From Trochalopteron elliotii (lineage: Eukaryota; Chordata; Aves; Passeriformes; Leiothrichidae), in the NCBI GenBank assembly GCA_024734555.1, contig JANPWX010000054.1, positions 4,908,249-4,972,248 of the forward strand: a stretch of 64,000 nucleotides of DNA. Reading direction: 5' to 3'. A program made the translations under genes and the position numbers. The notes below the pieces were generated by a model. That model ran no database searches. It was not told where the DNA came from and saw nothing but the letters and a program-made list of their open reading frames with translations. This document shows, in pieces, positions 38,597 through 51,280 of this stretch (position 1 is its first letter; every line of letters begins with the position of its first letter).

Positions 38597-39063
38597 TCCT
38601 GATATGGAAGAAAATGAACAGTAGCCTGATATTAAGACTCTTTTGCCAGAAGCCCCAACCTCAATGTACATGTTTACATAACACTTTTAAATTAAATATT
38701 CAATATCTAACCTGAGAGCTGCATATGAATGCTGGAAATCCACCAAACATCACCTCAATGTCCTGAAAGCCCATGCCTCAAAAATATAGAGAATGAACTT
38801 AGAGCAAAGTGAGATTTTCTGTGGAGTATTTAACAGCACTGTAGCACCACTGATCTTGGGCAAAGGTGTAAATGTCTGCAACCAGTAACAAATCGTTTGT
38901 ACTACCAGTAGCTGTAGGAACATAAAGAAAGGAACTATACAAACCCTTCCTCTGCAGCACTCCACCAAGAACAGAAGAAGATACTGAAAAGAGTAGAAAA
39001 GTGTTTAGAGAGTTTCTGACATTCAGTTGTCTTCAGAAATGAGTAATGAACATTCCTGCAGAC
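38597..39063. repeat. Duplicated module, copy 2 (about 467 bp)
   Basis: Direct repeat of 35675-36137, offset about 2.92 kb. The minus-strand frame here (38750-38968, 72 codons) stays in register with copy 1 for about 67 codons. I count 16 amino-acid changes for about 27 base changes, a ratio that argues against protein-level selection. A one-base deletion (near 38763) then shifts the frame, and the splice-donor-like cag/gt of copy 1 reads cag/ac here. The end of the module and a second minus-strand frame (39033-39290) meet at 39033-39063, but that frame is not part of the repeat. Confidence 0.85.
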
Positions 39064-40589
39064 TTCTCATGCTGCAGTATAATATCCCAGAAGATTGGTT
39101 TGCTATAATTAAACATGGTGTATTTAATGTACTGCTGAGTGTGAGGGATAGGAGGGGTGCACTCTTCAGAGCTGCTGAAACATGAAGCATCCAAGGTCAG
39201 ATGTTGACATGTAAATTTTAACTGAGGAGTAGAAATGCTGGTGGAAAATACATTATTTTCAGCAGTGGCACAACAGCTGAAAATATCCATGTTGTTGTCT
39301 TTTTAAAAATTATTTTACTTATTTATGATGTGGGATTTCCAAGTCCATCATCATTAAGTTTCCATTTGCACAGCATTCTGCCCAATGTTCCTAGATCTTT
39401 TTAATGCAGCTCTATATTGGGCTGAAACAAAGTTCTACAGGAGTGTCCAATTTCTTTCAATTATTTGCAGTATGATGCCAGATTTGTTATGTGCCACCTC
39501 ATTCCATTTACTACTATTTACTGTCCTCCAGCTGTCAGCATCAGTGTTTATTTTCTACCTGCTTGCTGCCAAGTTGCATTTCTAGAGTTGTTATGCATCT
39601 ATATTTCACCCACACTGCTCTTTTCATCATTATTTGTAGCACCATCTATAAACATGAAATCCAACCTTCAAATGTCATGCAGTTAACCACAAAAGGGTAC
39701 CCAAATCACTAAATGCAGGGTTCTCCACTCATCTCTTCAAACAGATATTTGATTTAGTTTGAAGTGTCATGCAAATAATATCCAAACACACACTGAAATT
39801 AACATGCAAGAGAAAACATTTAATCTGTTCCCTCAACCAGGCTACGGCAGTAAACATGATTGTCACCAACAGTATGTTGTTTTGTCCCTCTCTTTCCTCA
39901 AAGAGAGTTGAACTTGTAGTATTCCCAAAATAAACAACCACTCAACAACCTACTGTCATAATATTTACTTGTTTAACACTTTAAAACATCAGCATGGCAT
40001 GCTTAGGATACTGAAAGCAATTCAGAGCATAAAACAATAACAAATCACCACTTCATTCTAGTAAAAAACAAAAAAATAATAATCTGTTAACGAAAACAAT
40101 TCCCACATGTTCTGTTGCAAATTGCACTCAGACAACAGAGGTGAGAAAGCCTCACAGAGCACAAATTTTGCCTCCTACCTGTTTCACCGAGGCTTGAAAT
40201 TTACCACGGATTAATTAAACATTAAAACAATCAAAGTAGCCTAGGCCTTGAGCCTAATTCAAAAATAGACAAGTTCACTCTAAAATACCCTTGCACTGGT
40301 GCATTGCACAGTTGCCAGCCTGGGGGCACTGGGTTGGAGAACACAACAGGATAGAGTTACAGGTAGCATTTCTTACAGGAACTGGCAGCATGGAAAAAAG
40401 CAGACACGGCTCTGGACAAACAAGGCCTCTCTCATGTGTGATATCAACTCAAATGATCTTTCACAATTGAAGGAAATCTTTTTCATTCCTTAATACTTGT
40501 CAACATTGATTAAGACATTATTTCCATCAGCAGCCCTTGAATTGCCTGTGTCTGACACATTAATGTATCTGTAAAGGTCAGAGCAACAC
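39064..40589. other. Unique non-coding DNA, no gene recognised
   Basis: Three plus-strand frames (39385-39585, 39465-39686, 39491-39712) overlap in different registers and are chance. Frames 39033-39290 and 39729-39941 minus and 40299-40493 plus show no motif. No repeats of note. Confidence 0.55.
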
Positions 40590-40800
40590 CAGGCCCAGAA
40601 CAGGCTGGGCTAGCAAGGGAGATTTATTGTACACAGGGGCACAAAAAACACAAACAGACTGTTTTATTTTGGAGCGCCTGACAACAGGGAAGAGCACAGC
40701 AGCTTCTCCACAAGTTTTTGGAACAGAATTCCTTACCAACACAATTATTCATTAACTGCAATTCATATTTAAAGAGATTGTGTCTATCTGACTCCAGGGT
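40590..40800 (-). mobile_element. Possible LTR fragment, minus strand
   Basis: Read on the minus strand, two polyadenylation signals occur close together: aaaataaaac (plus-strand gttttatttt, about 40662-40671) and acaataaatc (plus-strand gatttattgt, about 40621-40630). They are followed by a GC-richer stretch (tagcccagcctgttctgggc) that contains a small inverted repeat. That resembles the R-U5 end of a retroviral LTR, but no TG...CA ends, TATA box or flanking duplication could be fixed. It could equally be the 3' end of another retroposed sequence. Confidence 0.3.
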
Positions 40801-43600
40801 CACATTGCTTCAGGAGTCTGATATCCAGGCAGCTAGGGAATATCTTTGAGAACTGATGCAATAAAGAACAGGGAAAAAAAAAAAAAGACTGAAAAATGCA
40901 ATATGAAAACACAGCTCAAGAACCAAAGAATATTAATCAGTGCATTTTTTTTTTCTTAATCTTCTCCTATTAGAACTATCATCTCACTGGTTTGATATCA
41001 CGCACCTTTTAACACTAATATTACAGATTCTATAACTCTGGAGAAGGAATACATATTTGAGTCAAAGCTGAAATTAAACTACACCTACTTTATTTTTTTC
41101 CCTACTTTCAGATCTTCATTATTATCCCTGTAGTAAACATTTCTTCCAAACATAAGATTGCTAGTTTCTTTGGGGCACCCAGTATGGCAAGATTTTTCTG
41201 ACACAATATATCAATAATAATCTGATATTGAAGCAGATTTAAACTCTCTCTGTCTACTTTAGTTTGAAGGTGATCCTGTTAGACTAATTTCATCTTGGAA
41301 AAGCAGTGGCATTCTCACAGCAAAGCTTGTGATCAACAGCTTTATGTAGCCAATAGCCACATGAAGGGAAAATTCAGAATATTCCAATGTGCTGCTAGCA
41401 CTCCTGAAAGCACTGTGGACAGTTTACTGAATACACATCTGCAAAACTGCTCCTGTGAGGGAATACTATTGCTAGGTTCTATGAAAATTAATGTTCTAAA
41501 GCCTTTATAGGCCAAAGGATAAAGTAAACTACAGAAACATAGTGAGAAGTTTATTATATTCATCTTGACAGATGCACTTATTTGTACTGTTAAGGAATAT
41601 AATAGGGGTTTTATAGCACTTCTGTAATTTTGGCATTTCTCCCCCCTGGAGCACCTGTTAAAGTTTTAATTGTCTAATTTGGAAGTTATATTGATTAATA
41701 GTTGCTGTCATGCTTCTGTGAAAAGATAAGTTTGCCTGATTGTAATCCAGCAGTGAATGCAATTGATGATTTTACACACAATACATGTGACTTCAATCCT
41801 GACACACCTCTGTCAGTGTACTGGGACCACTCACTTTGGACTTCAAAAGCTCACATGAGCAAATGTTTAATACTATGCTACAGTAGTTTAGAGAGCACAA
41901 TTTTGTCAACTTTGAGGCAATGTTTAATCCTATGTTCTAATTAGGAGCTTAACCCCAACAATTTGAGAATAATGGAGGCCACAGAGCTCTGCAAGGTGCT
42001 GTCAACTTCTCCACACTGGATGACAGTAAATTTTCTCCATTGCAGTCTTTGGCAGGTTGTAAAACAGGGGTAGATGGTGCTTATGCAGCACTTAAATTTT
42101 CAGTCACAGATATCAAAGTATTTATATACCTGCCACAAAATGGGATTGCAAAGAGAAGAAAAAAGGAAGTAGGAAAAGTTGATAGACATTAATACATAAC
42201 ATGAAGACTATCAGAGGATAGATTTTATTTGATGGATATGGTAGTGTTTTAGATTTGGAAACTGAGCTCACTGTATTATCATAAAGTATAAGCTGAGAGA
42301 TATGTACTCAGATTTGTCTCATGTTTGACTCAAAAACAAGCAGTTTCTCATGTAGAAATATGAGTTATCAATTTTGTTGAGTGTTTCTTAAGATTATTAG
42401 TGTTGTCTTTTATGTGTTTTTTATCTGAACTAAAACATGTTTTGACTGAATCAACAGATTCATCATATGCTTTTCTTGGACAGCAATCTTTTAGTACTCA
42501 ATTTTCCCTTTAGGAGTGGACATAGTTGATTGTCATCATTAACTATTGGGGGATCTTTATATAGAGAAGCACTTTGCTTAGACAAGGTGAGTCTTAAAAT
42601 GCCCAAAACAATGCATCACCTTTAGGGTAACTGCATTTGTTATCACAAGAGGGACTGAGCCAGGAGAGGGAAAAGTGTAGGGAAGGAACCATTCAGGAAA
42701 GTCTCAACCTTTACACATTTCTGACTCTTCTGTGACTTCAGTAGACTTTACAAACCAGCTGAAATTTCAGCTGAGCACTGAAATTCCTCCCTAAGGCCCC
42801 ATAAAGGCTGGCCAATATGTGCTCAAATTTAATAGCAGATATTGTCTCCTGTCACTGAGCAACCAAGCTATTGCCCCACACATTCGCTTAGGTCTCCTCA
42901 AAAAAAAGTAAAAAAACAACCAAATCCAAAAAACAGTAATAGAAAAAGAGTGTCTTTTATACTATGAGAGTGTCCTCCTAAAGGGAAAAATAAGGAACAA
43001 AACCTGAACATGCCGAGATGATGATTTATCTTGTATAGAAGCTAGAATTCCATGGGGAGAATAAAGATTTCCTGTAGTACATTACATAAATTAAATAATA
43101 CTTTAAACACCAACCATCACCACTCAAAATCAAAGAAACAAAACAAATTTTGTAATTTGATTGGTCTCTCAAGTGTACAAAACAGAATGGTTTCAGTCTA
43201 TAGGATATGACAAATAAGACATCTTTCCAAATATCACATATTCTTTAGTAACTATACACATTATTTTCATTAGTCCTTCTTTTGATTCCTAAGTTTGCTA
43301 CCAAAATTTTCAAGGTTTTGAGGGTTTGAGTGCAATCTTTCCCTTTAGGAACAAATTTCTTGATGAGGCTGAACATTCCTCAATTATATGTCCAAGCTGC
43401 AAAAAATGACAGTTTGAAGACAATACTGATTGTTCCAAATTTCTGTGGTGGCAAGACTGAAATGAAGAATTTGAGGTCAGTTTCCCACATTTCCTGTTCC
43501 CCTGGAAGTTATCCCATTAAAGAAAAAGTAGAATATTAAAGTAAAAAGAGCAATACTTTTAGTAGAGCAGACCTTACCCCAAGTTCACCTCCACTACTGT
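40801..43600. other. Unique A+T-rich non-coding DNA
   Basis: A run of thirteen A residues lies at 40874-40886. Frames at 41295-41510 plus and 41342-41563 minus overlap antisense to each other, and 41702-41944 plus and 43330-43539 plus are featureless. An A-rich tract with interspersed C is at about 42900-42950. No gene or element is recognised. Confidence 0.6.
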
Positions 43601-43805
43601 AACAGCTCATGTTGCATTTCACACCTTTCTGCTATGCAGGTTCAGTCCTTGTACAGTTGTGTGCTCTATTTCAGAGTGTCGGAGGGCTGGCTCCGTACTG
43701 CACAGTGAGGGGATGTGTGCCATGTCTACTTCCAGGGATGTGGCATTCTGCCTGCTGGGGACCACAGGGGGCCCTGCAAACAAATAGAGAACTGAAGCCT
43801 TGAGC
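43601..43805. other. GC-richer patch of unknown origin
   Basis: About 43665-43790 is GC-rich (gaggggatgtgtgccatgtc, gcctgctggggaccacaggg) and holds a 64-codon plus-strand frame without motifs. It could be a worn mobile element. Confidence 0.3.
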
Positions 43806-46800
43806 AGATACCTCAGTGAATCACATTACATGAAAGGGCTTATTCAAAATTTGAATACTCCAAAAAACTCAGCATCCATTTAGGCAAAAGACCAGAGTGA
43901 ATTTGCAGATTCTGAATCTGTAGAGAAACTAAAGGAAGACTCTGATGTCCTGAGATAACTGAACTCTGTGAAGGTATCAGATATTTAAATGTATAGAGCT
44001 CATTATATCTAAAGAGACCATAACAGATTAATCCAGACCTTGTCTGTATAGAAAGAAAAAAATCTACAAGTCACTCCATCCAATAGGAAGAGAGACCATA
44101 AGCATGCTAATTTATGTGTAAATTAAAGACCAATCGTTTCATGGCGGGGGTGGGCAGGGGGGGATGTCCCTGACAGATATATGTGTACTTCTATATAATA
44201 AACCTGACTTTGAAGAGGTTTGAAATTCCTCTGTTGCCAGCCTCCAGTGCTCTGACAAACTGTGGAAAACTCAATAGTCACAAATATTTGCATGTGCACA
44301 ACTCTGTACCTCTCTGCAAGTGAATTTCTCCTGTGGAACTCAGCCCATGCATTTTCTTCCACGCACAAGGCAGACCTATAACTTTATAAAGATTTTTCCA
44401 TTTCCTGTTCTCACAACAGATGACATGAGAAATTAGTTCCATGGCAGATGAGCACCCTGGCAGCACTTTGATTTGTCACAATAAATAAGACTCCTGTAGA
44501 GCCTAAATATATTAAGTAGATGTCAGTACTGACAAAAAGTGTTAAAGAGCTCCCTCCAGAACAGTAGAGGGTATTTGCATGTTTGGACACTTTTTGCCAG
44601 TACAGAGTTTTTTTCCAAGCTTCTAAATGGGCATTTGAATAATTTTCTGGCAGAAGAGTTTAAGTCATTACATTGTTGATTTAAAAAACTATTTTAATGA
44701 GGAATGGTGAACAAATTATTAGGGTGTATATATTGACTTTAATATGCTTAGGACTGCATTGGAATGATTGGGAAAATTATACCTTTCATCCACACGAAGT
44801 TGAACTTCTTCCCCTCATCCTGACCTATCCCTTTCCCAGTGTGGCATGTGGGTTATTTTTAAATTTTTATTTATTCACACGTTTGTACATCCCACAAACT
44901 TTTTTTTTCAAGCGAAAGATGATTTTGGAATCCTTTGTTATCCTGACAAAGACTGCACTTGCAGGAGTTAACAGATCACTACAGTCTGCCATCAAAAGCA
45001 CTTTTCAAGGACTGAAAGGGATCACTTGATAAGTATTGTTCTTAAATTCCCAATACTTGTTTTTCTGGATTATAGACCTCTTTGAATTTGTCATTAAACC
45101 ACTTCCAGGAAACGCAGTTACCCTCCTGTCTCATCTAATCATAAAAAAAGGGTTTGGTGGCCTTGCTAACAGGAGCAAACCCACAGGGACAATGTGCTGT
45201 GCATGCTAGTGTCCATAGTGACTTAATTCAAGTTGTTGTTGTGCACTGAAACTACAGGAATGCCTCATGCAAGCTCCTCCTTTGTTTGAGGAGCAAGCAA
45301 CAATGCAGAAGAAATCAATAAAGAAGTGCAAAATTTGGAAGCTAAGTACAGGAATGTGTGAGGACTTTTTCCTCATTGCTAGAAATTTCACTACAGACTA
45401 AGAAGCAGGAACATTACCTGAACCTGCTTTGAAGATAAAGAGTTGCCTAATTGACTGAAGTGCTGGAAAATAGGTGCTTTCTGCAAATACTGTAGTCTGT
45501 CTGCATCTGTTGGGCAAGCCCTGCTGTGCCCTGATGAGAAATGGCAGTCAGATTGGAAACCACCTGCAGTGAAAGAATTAATTGTAGGTGATTCTGTGCG
45601 CTGAGCAGAGATCACACACTGCTGGCCTTGCTATGTCATCATTTTCTGTAGTGGGGTGGAATAAAAAGCAGAAAAACATGGTTTTTGGTAGCATTTGTAT
45701 TAAAGTAAGACAGACTGAGGCTATGGAGGGATATTTCTTACATGTGTTCAGCTGGATTAATGATAATTTTAAACTGCAGTACTTGGAGAAAATGGACAAG
45801 GGCAAGAGACATAAAAATCCTTTGGTTCAAGGATAAAACAAGTGTTTACAGGAAGCCATTTGATCAAGGATGAGTTTAAGAGAGGAGTAAGACAACTCAA
45901 GAGCTGGATGGGGAACAATCCATTCAATAGTAGGTTGTGAAAATGCAAGAACACAGTTTATTCTGCACAGAATGAGACAGGATTTTCAAAAGAAAAAATG
46001 CAATCATATTATTAAGACAGCATGGAAAACATATTCACAAGAGTCAAATTAAGATTGCATTGATGCAGTCTAATGTTTCAATGTTTAGTCACACAAACAT
46101 CATACTATTTTTATAATGGAAAAGTGAAACAAAGAGGAGTGCAGAGAATAACTGTCTCACTTTTGTTGTGATGTGTATTTATCACCGTGAATTGTTATGC
46201 ATGGCTTACTATTGCAAGGGAAGACTATTTCTCTAATATAATTGTTTTCTTAAATATATAAACGAGAGAGACCTTTAGCAGATGTTCTAACTATTCTTAT
46301 AAATGAGTCAAAGAAGTTGTTAGAACATGATCTGGGACTAGACAGAGGATAGTTCATTCCAATATTATATACTGCAAAAGGCAGTCATACCTCCCCCAAT
46401 ATATTCACAGTTCCCCAAAATTACAGAAACTTGATTAGTTTCCATTTTTTGGTAATATTTATAGTTTTTCTTCTCTTTTTTCTTATCTCTTTATCTGATA
46501 GAGAAGGGGAGAAATGGAGAATGATCCAAGAAACAAATTATTTAAGTAAAAATTGTTTTGCTACAAGTTTTCAAAATAAAGTGAAACATTTTTTACAATA
46601 AAAAAGTCCATAAATATTTATTATCTGAAAAACACAAAAAAGCTTGAGCAGTTCAAGTTATAACTGGTTTTCTTAAATAATGGTGCACAACAAACTTGTC
46701 AAGTAACAGAGAACACTATTATTTATCACTCAGATGCTTTCACAGCTGGGGATAGCAAGGCAACGAGTAGTAGCAAAAATGGAGCTGTCAGGAATAAGTA

Positions 46801-49800
46801 GTTTCAGACCAGCCTGATTTCCTTTAAAACTCCCTACTGGTCTAGAGACTTTGTGAATGAGGAAGAAGACGACTCAGACCTTGTGACTTTTATCTGGTAT
46901 GTTCCAGAGGTCACTCTCATGAAGGAGTTGGGTAAACTTGGACTAGATTAGAGCAGTGGGATGCACAAAGTGTGCAAGAGGCTCTGAAAAGGAGTACAAA
47001 AACACATGTGTCATCTACATCCATGTGGATGGGACAGTTGCAAAAGGAAAAGTTCAGGTGAGATAACCAAAACTGGTCTTAGTAAAGACAAAGATCTGAT
47101 TCTGCCTCTTGAAACGTTTGTGGTCCCCACACACAAGAAAAGATTTGATGCATTCCTGTCAAGGATGCCAGAGGTGCTTCTAAAGCCCTTTCTGAGTAAA
47201 AGGGACCTCTAAATATTCTCTCATTCTATTTTTTCATAATAGGCTTAGTGATGTTCTGAAAATCATACATGTGCTGCTATGACACATGAAATGAGGTGCA
47301 GTTGAGTGATGACATTCAGAAGTGGGTTAAACTTACATGTGAAAACACCAGGATCATGGCAAAACATAATGCTTCAAAAGGCATTTAAAAATGTACAAAC
47401 ATTTCAAATATCTGTTCTACAGAAAAGTTTAAAAGCATGATCATGGCTCTCCTCTGATTTTAAAACTGTCCTCTGCTGAGGGAATGCTACAGAAGTAGGT
47501 TTCAAAGCCAGCAGAGAACTTGTCATTGTATTTCCCCCTCACCAGGAAGCCAAAGCCCGGGGCCAAAGTTCCTGCTACCTGTAGAGCAGGATGAGAGGAT
47601 GAATTCCAGCCAACAGAAGCAACATTGGAGAATTTTGTTTCACTAGGTTTCTACCATTCTTGGAAAAACTAAAATTATCTTGTATCACAGAAATGTTTTG
47701 TCAGTGAATGAATCGGGCATGCTAATAGAAGGGGGAGCTTCTGTTTGTACACACAGTAACCAGCAGTGATGGAAAAGCAAATACAGAAACATTCAGGACA
47801 CTTAAATGGGAGTTGAGATATGATAGTGTCTTAAATTGTGACTGACTCTGGCAGGGTATTTTTAAGCAGGATTTCAGCCAATGTCTGAAAAAGTGCATAT
47901 CAAGGAGCCTTCAGCTTTTAATTTAATTTATATCAACCAGCTTACTTGGAGTTCTCAAATTGATTCACCACCACTGTTTGAACATTCTGTGACAGGAGCA
48001 ATGCATATTGAAGTAGCTAAAGTTCTCCTTTCAGCATGCCTAATTAACTGTATTTCTGTCACAGGGAGTTGCAAAATATTAGAATATAGATGCATTTTGG
48101 ACATCAGACAGCAAATTTTAACAGTTGTGACTGAGTAAAATTCACAATTTGACTATCATGCCATTGAGAATCTTCCTTTTTCATGATATCATATGCAAGT
48201 GTCCTTTTTTTTCAATAAGGTCAATGAAATTATAAAAAGTTCTCAATTCTCATAAGTAGATGTGGTCATGTTTGTGCTTAAATAAAAAAAAGATACCACA
48301 GTAGTCTTGGAAATACTGAGAGGATTCAAAACCAGTGATGCCATCAGGAAAATTCAGGTTGCAGATAACAGCTGAATGGTGAATACAGAAAATCTCTGCA
48401 AATATTATGTATGAGACCGTTGCTTGAGCATTTTGGAAAAATAAACATATTTATAACAATCTGGAAATCACCTGCATGGGAAGCATTCAGAATAACACAC
48501 TTGCTCTGAATAATTTATCCAGTACCAATATTTACTTTTATATACTCTAGAATTGAATTAATTCTATCTAAGCAACCATAATTGGAAGAGTATTTAAATT
48601 CTATTTTCTGACACAGGTTTCTCTATGACCTTGAGCAAGCTGTACACATTTTTTTCATGCATTTGCCCTGCTTTCCAAATTCAGCAATGAAGGAACTGAC
48701 AGAACTGTGAGGATGAAAATATTCTGATGCATACAAGTAATTTTCCAGCAACATGGGTACCTAAGAAACCTGTACTGAACCCTCTGGAGAGAGAACTTTG
48801 AAGAGAGGAGCTTGCACCATGGAGTTGCTCTTTAGGTCTAGATAAGCAGGATAGTGCTGAACCATGATCAATGGCTGTGATCCGTGTTGCAACCATGTGT
48901 GCCTCCTCTTGCACTTCAGCCTTTATTTTAACCTGTTGTAGCTCTGAAGTTTCGTAAGAAAAGAGAGACAGGATTGAAATCCTTGAGGTCTCTGTATTTG
49001 AAAAGGATCACTTGGTTTGTAAGGGAAACAAAATACATCCAAAAATCATGAGAAAAGTATCAGAGTACCCACAGGCCGCACTTAAAACAGCACTAGCAGG
49101 AAGAGTTAAACAGGCACACTTCCCATTTTGTCTGTTCCTGCACACTTCACTTGGGCTGCAAGGAAATCAGAGTTGTGACAGATCATTTATATTAATACAA
49201 TGCATCTGCCAAATTATTTATACACCATAAGCATCAGTCTGGAGAAAGTGCACTCTGGGAACTTCATTGGTAGAGAAGAAAGGTTTTGCTGGGAGGAAGG
49301 CATGTTAAAATAGTGCAGGATTTTGATCTCAGATATACTTTGGTAAATAGAGAGTGATGCCATTGAAGCTTGTAGACTTAATTTGGATTCACACCAGTGA
49401 ATGTGATTGACAGGAGAAAAAGTGTAAAATTGCAGCATAAGGTGATAAGTCACTGACAAGAAAATTGGAAAGAGAAATACAAGTTAGTGTTGGATTGATC
49501 TACTATTCTGTGTGTTTCTCCTGGAACAACTGAGCTTCCCTGCCAGGCTTCTTTGACTGTAATCAGCTATTTTCTAATCTCTAGGTGTACATTAACTTCA
49601 AATTACTGGGTGCTCCTAAAGTAAGAAAAGCTAAAGAAAATCTATGGTTTAAAAGAGCACATTTTCACAAGTACTAAAGAAACAAATATTTGGTAAACAC
49701 TGATAGGTTCCTCTAATACTTAGTTTTATTATTAAAAAGCTTTTATATCATGTGCCTTGCTTTAGAGGGAGTTCACATATCCAAATGTCAACCCTTACTA

Positions 49801-51080
49801 GTAAAGGGCTTCAGTTCTTCTCCAAACAAGGTCCTTCAAAATTTATATCTTAATCTCAGCTATTTGGAAATTAAATGTGCTCATATTTGGCTCCTTACAG
49901 AGAGAGGTTTTCAGTGCTGACACAAAGAGGGATTTAGGGGAAGCTGTATGCTTTATTCAGCATTGAATCTTTAATTTACAGTGTTTGATCTGTTGGTCAT
50001 TAAAGTTTATTGAACCTTTATTTTTTTCAGCTGATTGCACTGACTTCAGCTCAGGCCCCATTACCTATGATTTCATAGGATGACATGCTAATGCATGATC
50101 CAGTTTCTTTGCTCTTAAACCAACCTGCACATGTAATTGCCAGTCGGCATTATTCCTTTAGCTTCCTCACTTTGAGTTGTGCTATATGAAAGTATGTGTA
50201 CCCTCAAACCAGGAGAACTTAACATTAATCACTATGAAAAACTATTAAGCAGAAATTAATTAACAAATCAAAACCCAATTTTTTCCAACCCAGCAATCTG
50301 CCTTTTCTCCAAACTGACACCACATAACAGAAAATAATCCTGCACATTAATAAATTCAGAGAGGCTGACAACACAGCATACAGTTCTCCAGGATGCATCT
50401 CTTGAATGACTACATAGATGTTAGCAGCCCCTTTCTAAGCAGAAACTGGTAGACATACATAGTTTATAAGAAATAAATAACACAAACAAGATATTGACTC
50501 TTCTATTTTCAGAACAGGGGAGAGCAAGCATGAAAAATGTTCCTGTAATAGCCGTGTCTTCAAAGGTATTATTTATCAGTTATCTACTTACTTGAATCAA
50601 GGGAAACACTGTCCTTCATGCCAGTAAGTTTTGTTTTATACCCATTTTAGTTTACCCTCTTCAAAATGTGGCCTGTGACCTCTGAATGAAATATTCCAAT
50701 CAAAAAATTTGCAACATCTTCAATGAAATTTTGCTTAAGAGATTAATTTGAAAGGTAGTCATTCTTTTTTCACCAGAGTTTTATGCTAAAAGGACATGCT
50801 AAAAAAAATCCAAAAAAAACCCCTCAAAAATAACAGAAAAGAGCATACACCCCAAAGGAACTGGTAAACTGTGAACTCTTGGATGATGAGATCCAGAGAT
50901 CACTCCAAAAAAGACTAAAGGAGGGCATCATAAAGATCACCATAACACAAAGGCAAGGAAAGAATGCTAGGATTTGCACTTGACAGGTCAGAAGAGGAAA
51001 ACAAGAATTGAACCCAAGACAAAATATGCAAATATGAACAGATTGGAAAAAAAGAAAAACCACAACAAGAAATTGTGGAA
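43806..51080. other. Unique A+T-rich non-coding DNA, no gene recognised
   Basis: About 7.3 kb. The longest frame (44697-45029 plus, 110 codons) has hydrophobic stretches but no family signature, and starts and stops without splice or promoter support. Frames 44123-44368 minus, 45588-45836 plus (antisense to 45578-45805), 47881-48138 plus and 49214-49459 minus are likewise unsupported. A G-rich tract lies near 44143-44163. No tandem arrays or element ends are seen. Confidence 0.6.
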
Positions 51081-51280
51081 AGTGCATGCTCAGCTGAGGC
51101 AACTGATGAACCCTTAGGAGTGGGTGGGTGACACCTGAAAGCTCCTGCAAGGCACCAAAGCACCAGCTCTGCAGACTTGCACATAGAGAGTGCTCCCAGA
51201 ACTGCTGGGCCAGGGCTACAACAACTCCACACTGCCCTCAGCTCCAAAAGGAGACACTGCAGGGTATGGTGAAGCTAATC
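51081..51280. other. GC-richer patch with overlapping minus-strand frames
   Basis: Two minus-strand frames of 108 and 110 codons (50824-51150, 50915-51247) overlap over about 230 bp in different registers, so at most one could be real, and neither resembles a protein. The raised GC here (for example ctgctgggccagggctacaa) suggests an old insertion, but no diagnostic end is visible. Confidence 0.3.

Noticed and set aside
44697..45029. 110-codon plus-strand open frame with hydrophobic stretches
   Set aside because: No recognisable family, promoter or splice support. A length of 110 codons is within chance for 64 kb in six frames.
50824..51247. Two minus-strand frames of 108 and 110 codons
   Set aside because: They overlap in different registers in a GC-richer patch. 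Both cannot be real, and neither resembles a known protein.
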